From Bacteroidales bacterium (GTDB lineage: Bacteria > Bacteroidota > Bacteroidia > Bacteroidales > F082), in the NCBI GenBank assembly GCA_024689285.1, contig JAILDR010000175.1:1-25074 (forward strand): DNA of 25,074 nt, read 5' to 3'. The notes beneath the pieces are model-generated. The model searched no databases. It was given only the letters and a program-made list of their open reading frames with translations, and was not told the DNA's origin. The position numbers were made by a program, and so were the translations under genes. Positions 7,142 to 13,516 of this stretch are shown here, one piece after another (position 1 is the first letter of the stretch; each line of letters begins with the position of its first letter).

Positions 7142-8139
7142 ATGATAAACTGAAACAAACTGTTGCTGAAGCCTCCCAAGTCTTCATCTTGACTGATGAG
7201 AATGTGGCTCCTTTCTGGTTGGCTGAAGTGAGGCAGCGCATTGAACGCAAAGATGCTGTTGGTATTATCATTGAAGCAGGCGAGCAATACAAAAACCTGC
7301 AAACCGTCCAGCAGATTTGGGAAACATTGATGAAGCATCATGCCGACCGCAATGCGCTGTTGGTCAATCTTGGAGGGGGTGTCGTTACTGATTTGGGCGG
7401 CTTTGCGGCCTCGACCTATAAAAGAGGCATCAAGTTCATCAATATTCCGACCACTTTGCTCGCGATGGTGGATGCGGCGATAGGAGGGAAGACGGGCGTT
7501 GATTTCGGTGGGGCGAAAAACCAGATTGGCACCTTCGCTGAGGCGGAAGAAGTGTTGACAGACCCTGTGTTTCTGAAAACCCTGCCCCGAAGGGAAATAC
7601 TCTCAGGGCTTTCCGAGATGCTGAAATATGGCTTCATCGCTGATGCCAGTTTGCTGAATGTCAATTTGGAAAACTATCAGCAATTCATCCATCGTGCTGC
7701 CGATATCAAACGTGGGATTGTGAAGAAAGACCCTAAAGAAAAAGGGCTGCGGAAGATATTGAACTTTGGGCATACTTTGGGTCATGCAATTGAAAGCCAT
7801 ACTATTACAACCGACTGCCCGTTGCTGCACGGCGAGGCTGTGGCGTTAGGTATGGGGGCGGTTTTGTGGCTGTCTGTTGAGCGGTTCGGTCTCGATGCGG
7901 AGCTTCTGCACAAGTATGCGGAGCGGCTTCCTGCCTTGCTTGCCGAAGCAAAGGTGAACCTGACCGAGGCGGACGTGGATCCCATTATGGGCTATCTGGC
8001 TTTCGACAAGAAGAACAAAGGAGAGACCCTCCAATTTGTCCTGCTTGAGGCAGTAGGGAAGCCTGCGTGGGATGTGGCGATGGATTTGGAGTCGGTGAGG
8101 ACTGCGCTGGAGTTTGTCATCAAAAAGGTGCAAGACTGA
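7138..8139 (+). CDS. aroB: 3-dehydroquinate synthase AroB
   Basis: A 333-residue enzyme converting DAHP to 3-dehydroquinate, the second step of the shikimate pathway, using NAD and a divalent metal. The expected motifs are in order: EAGEQYKNLQTVQQIW, NLGGGVVTDLGGFAAS (NAD site), PTTLLAMVDAAIGGKTG, GAKNQIG, GLSEMLKYGFI, NFGHTLGHAIE and HGEAVALGM (the metal-binding Glu/His residues). It is somewhat short at the N-terminus compared with typical 350-360-residue AroB proteins, but no catalytic element is missing. The start ATG overlaps the lipoprotein stop (ATGA), and its stop overlaps the aroA start by one base (TGATG), so aroB and aroA are translationally coupled. Confidence 0.95.
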   Translation: MNDKLKQTVAEASQVFILTDENVAPFWLAEVRQRIERKDAVGIIIEAGEQYKNLQTVQQIWETLMKHHADRNALLVNLGGGVVTDLGGFAASTYKRGIKFINIPTTLLAMVDAAIGGKTGVDFGGAKNQIGTFAEAEEVLTDPVFLKTLPRREILSGLSEMLKYGFIADASLLNVNLENYQQFIHRAADIKRGIVKKDPKEKGLRKILNFGHTLGHAIESHTITTDCPLLHGEAVALGMGAVLWLSVERFGLDAELLHKYAERLPALLAEAKVNLTEADVDPIMGYLAFDKKNKGETLQFVLLEAVGKPAWDVAMDLESVRTALEFVIKKVQD

Positions 8140-9272
8140 TGGAACTGCATTGCGACATACAACTGCCTGCCAGCAAAAGCGAGAGCAACCGCGCCTTGAT
8201 GATTGCCGCCTACGGCAGATTCGCTCCGGATTTCCAAAACCTTTCCGATTCCAACGACACCTTATTATTATATAAGTTGCTGGAGTCGATGCCTTGTGGC
8301 GTGATTGACGTTTCAGACTGCGGCACAGCGGCCCGTTTCCTCACAACCTATCTTGCCTGCCATGAGGGCGACAGCCTCCTTACAGGGACAGAACGCATGA
8401 AGCAGCGGCCCATGAAACCCCTTGTGGATGCCTTGCTTGAATTGGGAGCGGATATTCAATATGTCGGCAAAGAGGGGTTTCTTCCGTTGCGCATCAAAGG
8501 GAGGCCGCTTGCGGGGGGCAAAGTGTCCATCGATATGACCCGAAGCAGCCAGTTCGTTTCGTCTTTGCTTCTGGCCGCTCCTTTTTTCCCATTTGGCCTT
8601 GAGCTTGAGCTGTTGGGCGGACTCAATTCCTTGCCTTATCTTGAAATGACTTTGGCCATGATGCGGCATTTCGGTGCGGAAGCCGTGCGAAGTGAGAGAA
8701 CTATAACGGTCAATCCGAAACCTTACCAATCAAGACGTTTCATCATCTCTCCCGATTGGACTGCGGCTTCTTATTGGTATGAAATGGCTGCGTTTTCTGA
8801 CGAATGTGAGATTAAACTGAGGTCATTGAGCCTTTCGGAAGGGCTGAACCTTCAAGGAGATGCTGTCGTTTCAGAATGGATGGCGCAATTGGGGGTGGGC
8901 ACTTTCGATGCTAACGATGGCATTGTTTTGAGGAAAATACCTTTCGAAAAGCGTCGCTTGAGTTTCGATTTCTCCCAACATCCCGACCTTTATCCTACTA
9001 TGGTGGCCACTTGCGTCGGCTTGAATGTTGAAGCCTCTTTTGCAGGTCTTGACAATCTCGCCGCTAAAGAGTCGGACAGGGTGGAAACCATGCAGACGGA
9101 ATTGGCCAAATTGGGCAAGCAGCCCCTGCGTTTTTGTGCCCACAACGACCATCGCGTTGTGATGGCTTTGGCACCTCTTGCAATCTTATACGGTCCAGTC
9201 GCTTTCGACCATCCTGAAGTGGTGGGGAAATCCTATCCTCGTTTTTGGGAAGATGTTTCATTTTTGCCATAA
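8139..9272 (+). CDS. aroA: 3-phosphoshikimate 1-carboxyvinyltransferase (EPSP synthase)
   Basis: A 377-residue protein with the EPSP synthase motifs: LPASKSESNRAL at 9-20 (phosphate-binding Lys13), DCGTAARFLTTYL, TGTERMKQRPMKPLVDAL, SSQFVSSLLLAAP, PDWTAASYWYEM, LAAKESDRVETM and HNDHRVVMALAPLAI. It joins shikimate-3-phosphate with PEP in the sixth step of chorismate synthesis. It is shorter than the common 410-430 residues: only 8 residues precede the LPASKS motif. The frame runs 72 nt upstream of this ATG, to a GTG inside aroB, but that extension is unlike AroA, so I start at ATG 8139, which overlaps the aroB stop by one base. The glycine loop reads DCGTAARFL, a divergent form of the usual NAGTAMR. 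Confidence 0.92.
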   Translation: MELHCDIQLPASKSESNRALMIAAYGRFAPDFQNLSDSNDTLLLYKLLESMPCGVIDVSDCGTAARFLTTYLACHEGDSLLTGTERMKQRPMKPLVDALLELGADIQYVGKEGFLPLRIKGRPLAGGKVSIDMTRSSQFVSSLLLAAPFFPFGLELELLGGLNSLPYLEMTLAMMRHFGAEAVRSERTITVNPKPYQSRRFIISPDWTAASYWYEMAAFSDECEIKLRSLSLSEGLNLQGDAVVSEWMAQLGVGTFDANDGIVLRKIPFEKRRLSFDFSQHPDLYPTMVATCVGLNVEASFAGLDNLAAKESDRVETMQTELAKLGKQPLRFCAHNDHRVVMALAPLAILYGPVAFDHPEVVGKSYPRFWEDVSFLP

Positions 9273-9305
9273 AGTCAAATTTTAAGCGCGTATTGATATT
9301 TTTAC

Positions 9306-9313
9306 TATCTTTG
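9306..9313 (+). promoter_or_regulatory. Candidate -7 box for the 9339-12903 cluster
   Basis: TATCTTTG matches the Bacteroidetes -7 consensus and lies 25 bp before the ATG at 9339, in the 66-bp gap after aroA. A weak TTTA-type -33 element lies about 21 bp upstream. A poly-T tract follows the box. It marks the start of a transcription unit separate from tsaE-aroA. Confidence 0.55.
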
Positions 9314-9338
9314 CACGATTTTTTTTTTCATTGTCATC

Positions 9339-10070
9339 ATGAGCATTATGAAAATAGAGTTGTTTGTTCCATGCATCATCGATCAGTTCTATCCTGAAGT
9401 GGCGGTCAATACCATGAAGGTGCTGCGGCGTACTGGCGTTGAGGTGGACTACAACCCTGAGCAGACTTGTTGCGGCCGTTTTGCCTACAATGCTGGTTAT
9501 GTCGAAGAAGCTCGAGACTTAGGCGACAAATTCCTTGATGATTTCTCATGCGATGTGCCTACCGTGGCTCCATCAGCGGCATGTGTGCATTATATTCGGA
9601 AGTATTATCCGAAGTTGTTCTTTAATACTTCAAACCACATGAACTTCAAGAAATTGGTGGCGAATATCTACGAATTGACTGACTTTTTGGTCAACCAGTT
9701 GCATTTTGACGACTTCGGGGCAGTATTTCCGCACAAGGTGACTTTTCATGATAGTTGCAGCGCATTGAGGGGATTGGGCTTAGGCAAGGAGGCCAGACAA
9801 CTGCTCTCCAAAGTCAAGGGATTGGAACTCATAGAAATGAAGCAGACGGATATGTGCTGTGGTGCCGACCTTATGCTTCAGATGGAACACGAACCGGTGG
9901 CGGTAGGTATGGCTAAACACAAAGTCAAGAACGCATTGAACACGGGCGCAGAGTATATCGTCTCTACCGACATGAACTGCCTGATGCACATGAAATCTTA
10001 TATCGAACAAGAAAATCTTCCCATCGAGGTCATGCACATCGTTGATGTGTTGGCCTCGGGATGGAATTAA
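9339..10070 (+). CDS. LutA/YkgE-like cysteine-rich (Fe-S) oxidoreductase subunit
   Basis: A 243-residue protein with two CCG-type cysteine-rich domains (PF02754). The first has C12-x31-CCG (44-46) in TCCGRFAYNAGY. The second has FHDSCSALRGLGL, then MCCGADLMLQME and TDMNCLMHM. These motifs bind iron-sulfur clusters in heterodisulfide-reductase-like and LutA-type proteins. LutA normally acts with LutB and LutC in lactate oxidation, but neither partner follows here; sugar-modification genes come next instead. The start could be ATG 9339 or ATG 9348 (MKIELFVPC); both fit the promoter box at 9306-9313. The family call is good; the lactate role is doubtful from context. Confidence 0.8.
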   Translation: MSIMKIELFVPCIIDQFYPEVAVNTMKVLRRTGVEVDYNPEQTCCGRFAYNAGYVEEARDLGDKFLDDFSCDVPTVAPSAACVHYIRKYYPKLFFNTSNHMNFKKLVANIYELTDFLVNQLHFDDFGAVFPHKVTFHDSCSALRGLGLGKEARQLLSKVKGLELIEMKQTDMCCGADLMLQMEHEPVAVGMAKHKVKNALNTGAEYIVSTDMNCLMHMKSYIEQENLPIEVMHIVDVLASGWN

Positions 10071-10084
10071 ACCTAATTGATACG

Positions 10085-10657
10085 ATGGAAAAACCATATT
10101 TTGTACACGAGAGCAGTTATGTTGACGACGGTGTCAGTATTGGCAACGGGACTAAGATTTGGCATTTTTGTCACATCCAGAAAGGTGCTGTGATAGGCGA
10201 GAACTGTTCCTTCGGCCAGAATGTGAATGTCGGAAACAATGTCCACATCGGTAATGGCGTGCGTGTGCAGAACAACGTGTCCATATATGAAGGTGTTGAA
10301 ATTGAGGACAATGTGTTTTGTGGTCCGAGCTGTGTTTTCACCAACGTGACCACACCGCGCGCGCATTTCCCGGTGCATGGTGTTTATGCCAAAACCCGCA
10401 TTTGTGAAGGTGCCTCGTTGGGTGCCAACAGCACGGTGGTCTGTGGCCATACGGTCGGAAAGAGTGCTCTCATCGCTGCTGGTGCCGTGGTGACCAAAGA
10501 CGTGAAGCCTTACGCGCTGATGGCTGGTGTGCCAGCCAAGCAAATCGGCTGGGTGTGCGAATGCGGAAAACGTCTCAACGCCTCGCTCCAATGTGAGTGC
10601 GGACGGAAGTATCATGAAAATAATGGAGACTTAAGTTTATGCAATTCAGAGATCTAA
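10085..10657 (+). CDS. WbpD/WlbB-type sugar-nucleotide N-acetyltransferase
   Basis: A 190-residue left-handed beta-helix acetyltransferase. Hexapeptide repeats run from about residue 12 to 150 (IGNGTKIWHF, IGENCSFGQNVNVGNN, VRVQNNVSIYEGVEI and so on). The C-terminus carries two CxCG knuckles (C158/C160 and C170/C172), a possible metal site seen in WbpD/WlbB relatives. Those enzymes acetylate the 3-amino group of UDP-2-acetamido-3-amino-2,3-dideoxy-glucuronic acid. Its neighbour is the matching aminotransferase, which overlaps it by 19 nt, supporting that pathway. I chose ATG 10085 (MEKPYFVHESSYVDD); an earlier in-frame ATG at 10061 would overlap the upstream gene by 10 bp. The exact substrate is inferred from family and context. 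Confidence 0.82.
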   Translation: MEKPYFVHESSYVDDGVSIGNGTKIWHFCHIQKGAVIGENCSFGQNVNVGNNVHIGNGVRVQNNVSIYEGVEIEDNVFCGPSCVFTNVTTPRAHFPVHGVYAKTRICEGASLGANSTVVCGHTVGKSALIAAGAVVTKDVKPYALMAGVPAKQIGWVCECGKRLNASLQCECGRKYHENNGDLSLCNSEI

Positions 10658-11769
10658 AAACTCAATACACTGTTCTGAAAGACGAAATGGACAAGGCCAT
10701 CCTTGATGTGGTAGCATCGAGTGCCTACGTCATGGGTCCGAAAATCAAGGAGATGGAGTCGGCTTTTGCCGAATATGTTGGTGTGAAACACTGCGTTGCA
10801 TGCAACAGCGGCACAGACGCCCTCTTGCTCGCCTTGAAAGCATGGGACGTGAAACCCGGTGATGCAGTTTTTGTGCCCAGTTTCACCTTCTTCGCTTCAG
10901 CGGAAGTTATAGCCATGCAAGGTGCTACGCCCGTCTTCGTTGATGTCGATGGCGACACATTCAACATGGATGTGGCTGACCTTGAGCGCAAAATCGAGCA
11001 GACCTTGAAAGCGGGGAAGTTGACACCTCGCGTCGTCATTGCGGTTGATTTGTTTGGTTTGCCTGCCGATTTCAAGGCCATCCGCAAGGTGGCTGACAAC
11101 TATGGTTTGCTGGTGCTTGAAGATGGTGCGCAAGGTTTTGGCGGTCGCATTGGTGAACGCAAGGCCTGCACCTTTGGCGACATTTCAACCACTTCGTTCT
11201 TCCCCGCCAAGCCTGTCGGCTGCTATGGTGATGGTGGAGCTGTGTTTACCGACAACGAGGAATGGGCTCAATTGATGGATTCTTACCATGTTCACGGCAA
11301 AGGAAGCGACCGGTACGACAACATCCGTATCGGAATGAATTCCCGCATGGACAGCATACAGGCGGCCATCCTGTTGGTCAAATTGAAGGCGTTCAAGGAA
11401 CATGAGCTCGTTGATGTGAATCAGGTGGCTGCGCGTTATATCGAGCAGCTGCATGACGTGGTGAAAACGCCTGTCGTGCCCCAAGGTTTTTACTCCAGTT
11501 GGGCACAATTCACGCTTCAAGTGGAGAACAAGGAAGTCAGGACCGGACTGCAAACAGCATTGAAAAACCTGGATATTCCGACAGCCATCTATTATCCCAT
11601 CCCGATGCACCGTCAAACGGCTTTCAACTATCTGAATCTTGAAGATAACCTTTGCCCAGTGTCTGACCGCTTGGCGGATACTGTGATATCGTTACCTATT
11701 CATCCTTATCTTACGGAAACTGACCAAGACATGATTTGCAATGCTGTCCGTGTTTTTTTGAAGAAGTAG
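10639..11769 (+). CDS. DegT/DnrJ/EryC1/StrS (WbpE-type) sugar aminotransferase
   Basis: A 376-residue PLP enzyme with fold-type I features: NSGTDALLLAL (cofactor phosphate site), FVPSFTFFAS, LEDGAQGFGG (PLP-ring Asp) and Lys191 in SFFPAKPVGCYGDGG as the Schiff-base lysine. The N-terminus MQFRDLKTQY is typical of WbpE/WlbC aminotransferases, which convert a UDP-3-keto sugar to the 3-amino sugar. The start overlaps the acetyltransferase gene by 19 nt, and the two products would act in consecutive steps. The dehydrogenases WbpA/WbpB and the epimerase WbpI of the full pathway are not in this window. The 12-bp gap to the next gene suggests co-transcription. Confidence 0.87.
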   Translation: MQFRDLKTQYTVLKDEMDKAILDVVASSAYVMGPKIKEMESAFAEYVGVKHCVACNSGTDALLLALKAWDVKPGDAVFVPSFTFFASAEVIAMQGATPVFVDVDGDTFNMDVADLERKIEQTLKAGKLTPRVVIAVDLFGLPADFKAIRKVADNYGLLVLEDGAQGFGGRIGERKACTFGDISTTSFFPAKPVGCYGDGGAVFTDNEEWAQLMDSYHVHGKGSDRYDNIRIGMNSRMDSIQAAILLVKLKAFKEHELVDVNQVAARYIEQLHDVVKTPVVPQGFYSSWAQFTLQVENKEVRTGLQTALKNLDIPTAIYYPIPMHRQTAFNYLNLEDNLCPVSDRLADTVISLPIHPYLTETDQDMICNAVRVFLKK

Positions 11770-11781
11770 TCATCGAAAGAC

Positions 11782-12903
11782 ATGGGTATCAAGTCAGTTT
11801 TCAATAAAATAGCGGCACGCGATAATTACGACGAGGTGATGGAATACCTCGCCGTGGCTGAGACGCAGCACGCCCCGAGGTTTGAGTTTGATGATGCTCC
11901 TGACCAACTTCGTGAGCTTATTGAAGTGGCTGAATCGCCTCGTGGCCCCAAACGCTCCCAGTGGCTCAACGAGTATGCCGAGAAGTCGTGGTCGGTGCCT
12001 GACGGCGAAGCCGAGGTGCTGTTGGCCGAGGATCATCTGAATGCCATTCGATATGTGAATCGGTATCTTCGTAGTGCGAATGCCAAACTGAAACAGGATG
12101 GTTACTTCGTTTGCAGCTTCGATACGGCTCAGAAACGTAGGGCGCAGATTTTCAGCCACTATCCAAAGATTATCGCGTATGTCGTATATTTCTTTGATTT
12201 TCTGTGGCATAGGGTATGCCCAAAGTTGGGCTTGACGCGCCGTTTCTATTATTTCTGCACCCGCAAAGAGCGCAAGGTGTTTCCCCGTCCCGAGATGCTT
12301 GGCCGGTTGTATTATTGTGGGTTTGAGGTGGTCAGTGAGCGGTATGTGCATGACCGTTATTGCGTCATCGCCCAGAAGAAGCGCCAGCCCAGCGAAGAAC
12401 AACACACCTACGGGATGTTCATCAGATTGCGCAGGATAGGGAAGGACGGGAAGAAATTCAACGTGTTCAAATTCAGGACCATGTATGCCTATTCCGAGTA
12501 CCTGCAGACCTATGTCTACGAAAACAACGATTTGGGTGAAGGAGGCAAGTTCAAAGACGACTACCGTGTTACCGAGTGGGGCCGGTTCCTGCGGAGAACT
12601 TGGCTAGATGAGCTGCCTATGGTGATCAATATGGTGAAGGGGCAAATCAAACTCGTTGGCGTAAGACCACTAAGCCAGCAGTATTATGATTTATATACAA
12701 CTGAAATGCAGCAGCTTAGAATAAAGACCAAACCGGGGCTGTTGCCTCCGTTCTATCTTGATATGCCCAAGACCCTTGACGAAATCCAAGAAAGCGAAAG
12801 ACGGTATTTGGAGGCCTATCTGGAACATCCTTTCCGTACCGACTGGAAATATTTCTGGAGAATCGTCGGCAATATCCTCATAAAGGGGAATCGGTCGAAA
12901 TAA
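11782..12903 (+). CDS. Sugar-phosphate transferase with an atypical N-terminal half
   Basis: A 373-residue protein. The C-terminal part (about 210-373) is a bacterial sugar transferase domain (PF02397): KFRTM at 230-234, RVTEWGRFLRRTWLDELP with D276/E277, then NMVKGQIKLVGVRPLS, where most members read VGPRP. Such enzymes move a sugar-1-phosphate onto undecaprenyl phosphate to start a glycan. The N-terminal half is unusual: instead of several membrane helices it has a mostly soluble stretch (ANAKLKQDGYFVCSFDT, GRLYYCGFEVVSERY) reminiscent of a degenerate SAM-methyltransferase fold, and one hydrophobic segment at about 129-146. It could prime the glycan whose genes follow, but it belongs to the upstream transcription unit. 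The domain call is firm; the role of the N-terminus is unknown. Confidence 0.83.
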   Translation: MGIKSVFNKIAARDNYDEVMEYLAVAETQHAPRFEFDDAPDQLRELIEVAESPRGPKRSQWLNEYAEKSWSVPDGEAEVLLAEDHLNAIRYVNRYLRSANAKLKQDGYFVCSFDTAQKRRAQIFSHYPKIIAYVVYFFDFLWHRVCPKLGLTRRFYYFCTRKERKVFPRPEMLGRLYYCGFEVVSERYVHDRYCVIAQKKRQPSEEQHTYGMFIRLRRIGKDGKKFNVFKFRTMYAYSEYLQTYVYENNDLGEGGKFKDDYRVTEWGRFLRRTWLDELPMVINMVKGQIKLVGVRPLSQQYYDLYTTEMQQLRIKTKPGLLPPFYLDMPKTLDEIQESERRYLEAYLEHPFRTDWKYFWRIVGNILIKGNRSK

Positions 12904-12913
12904 TTTCTGTTGT

Positions 12914-12948
12914 TTTGTTTCCTTTTTAGGGAAAAATATCTATTTTTG
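12914..12948 (+). promoter_or_regulatory. Candidate promoter of the noncoding region 12950-13280
   Basis: TTTG (12914-12917) and TATTTTTG (12941-12948) resemble the Bacteroidetes -33 and -7 elements. The 23-nt spacer is slightly longer than usual. No convincing gene begins for more than 500 bp, so any transcript starting here would be a long leader or a noncoding RNA. Confidence 0.5.
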
Positions 12949-12949
12949 C

Positions 12950-13190
12950 AGGCTAAATACGTATGAGGCATTCATGCCTTTCAAAGGCTAAGCCTTGTAT
13001 CATCAGGTTGATTCCTGTAATGAGCGGAAATTGAGTGAGTTGTCCGCTGTTGCATGGGACTCAGGGTGGCGGAGCTGTGGAATTCCTGCATGCCGCCTTG
13101 CTGCGAAGCAGCCCGTTCGAGTCTTTCGCGTTTTTCGATGTAAGAAAAAAAGCTCTGCATCAGCAGCCCAATCCGTCATCAAAACCAGAT
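12950..13190 (+). ncRNA. Candidate structured RNA (series of hairpins)
   Basis: Directly after the promoter-like box come several local inverted repeats: AGGCA/TGCCT (12966-12979), AAGGCT/AGCCTT (12984-12996), CAGG/CCTG (13004-13017), AGCGGA/TCCGCT (13023-13048), GGCGG/CCGCC (13068-13097) and GCTGC-GAA-GCAGC (13100-13112). No frame resembles a known protein and none starts well. I could not match it to tRNA, tmRNA, SRP RNA, RNase P RNA or a known riboswitch by eye. It could be a leader RNA for the polysaccharide operon or an independent RNA. Ends are approximate. Confidence 0.35.
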
Positions 13191-13191
13191 T

Positions 13192-13279
13192 GTAGTCTCG
13201 TTGTAGCTTCGATGTACCTTCGACGTACCTTCGACGTAGTGTTATCGTAGAGTAGGCGTACCTTAGGCGAAGCGTAGGC
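13192..13279. repeat. 11-bp-phased tandem repeat array (8 units)
   Basis: Eight gapless 11-bp units, most starting with GTA: GTAGTCTCGTT, GTAGCTTCGAT, GTACCTTCGAC twice, GTAGTGTTATC, GTAGAGTAGGC, GTACCTTAGGC, GAAGCGTAGGC. The sequence drifts while the phase holds, as in the array at 2998-3074. It is noncoding. Confidence 0.75.
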
Positions 13280-13301
13280 GAAAAAGTTTCGACTTATTGT
13301 A

Positions 13302-13309
13302 TACTTTTG
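13302..13309 (+). promoter_or_regulatory. Candidate -7 box for the polysaccharide operon
   Basis: TACTTTTG matches TAnnTTTG and is followed by GCACCC. It lies between the second and third 11-bp-phased arrays, about 207 bp before the first gene of the AT-rich operon (ATG 13517). No -33 TTG is seen at the normal distance. If used, it would give a leader of about 200 nt that carries the third array and its inverted repeat. Confidence 0.5.
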
Positions 13310-13353
13310 CACCCAAGATGTTGAACCGTATTTGACACGTTGTTGCCATACCC

Positions 13354-13485
13354 AAGCCAAGCACTTCTAAAGGCGTAGCCGTACCTTACCCAAGGAGTAG
13401 CCAAGCTCTACCCAAGATCAAAAGCTTGCCAACACCTTGCCAACACCTTGGGTAGAGCTTGGGTAGGGCGGTAGAAAGGCTTGGG
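13354..13485. repeat. 11-bp-phased tandem repeat array (12 units)
   Basis: Twelve gapless 11-bp units end 31 bp before the radical SAM gene start. Examples in order are TACCCAAGGAG, TAGCCAAGCTC, TACCCAAGATC, AAAAGCTTGCC, AACACCTTGCC, AACACCTTGGG, TAGAGCTTGGG, TAGGGCGGTAG and AAAGGCTTGGG. The left half is rich in CCCAAG and the right half in CTTGGG, so the array is also an overall inverted repeat. The 11-bp period shifts reading frame each unit and all frames are poor. Confidence 0.75.
13401..13462. promoter_or_regulatory. Perfect 16-bp inverted repeat in the operon leader
   Basis: Arms CCAAGCTCTACCCAAG (13401-13416) and CTTGGGTAGAGCTTGG (13447-13462) are exact reverse complements, with 30 bases between. 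Outer arms CCCAAGCC (13351-13358) and GGCTTGGG (13478-13485) nest around them. As RNA this forms a strong stem just before the polysaccharide genes, with no T-run, so an attenuator or antitermination element is more likely than a plain terminator. The 30-bp interior is too small for an invertible promoter. Confidence 0.6.
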
Positions 13486-13516
13486 AACAAATAATAGTAA
13501 ACATAAACCAATACTC

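Noticed and set aside
13060..13140. A tRNA-like stretch (GGTGGCGGAGCTG ... GTTCGAGTC)
   Set aside because: The bases flanking GTTCGAGTC do not pair as a T-stem and no acceptor stem can be drawn.
13035..13250. A 71-residue open frame in the noncoding stretch before the polysaccharide operon
   Set aside because: It starts with GTG, runs through the hairpins and into the 11-bp array, and has no recognisable domain. The structured-RNA reading explains the stretch better. A database match to a conserved short protein would change this.
13401..13462. An invertible (phase-variable) promoter flanked by inverted repeats, as in Bacteroides capsule loci
   Set aside because: The arms are only 30 bp apart and enclose no promoter; the TAnnTTTG box lies outside them.
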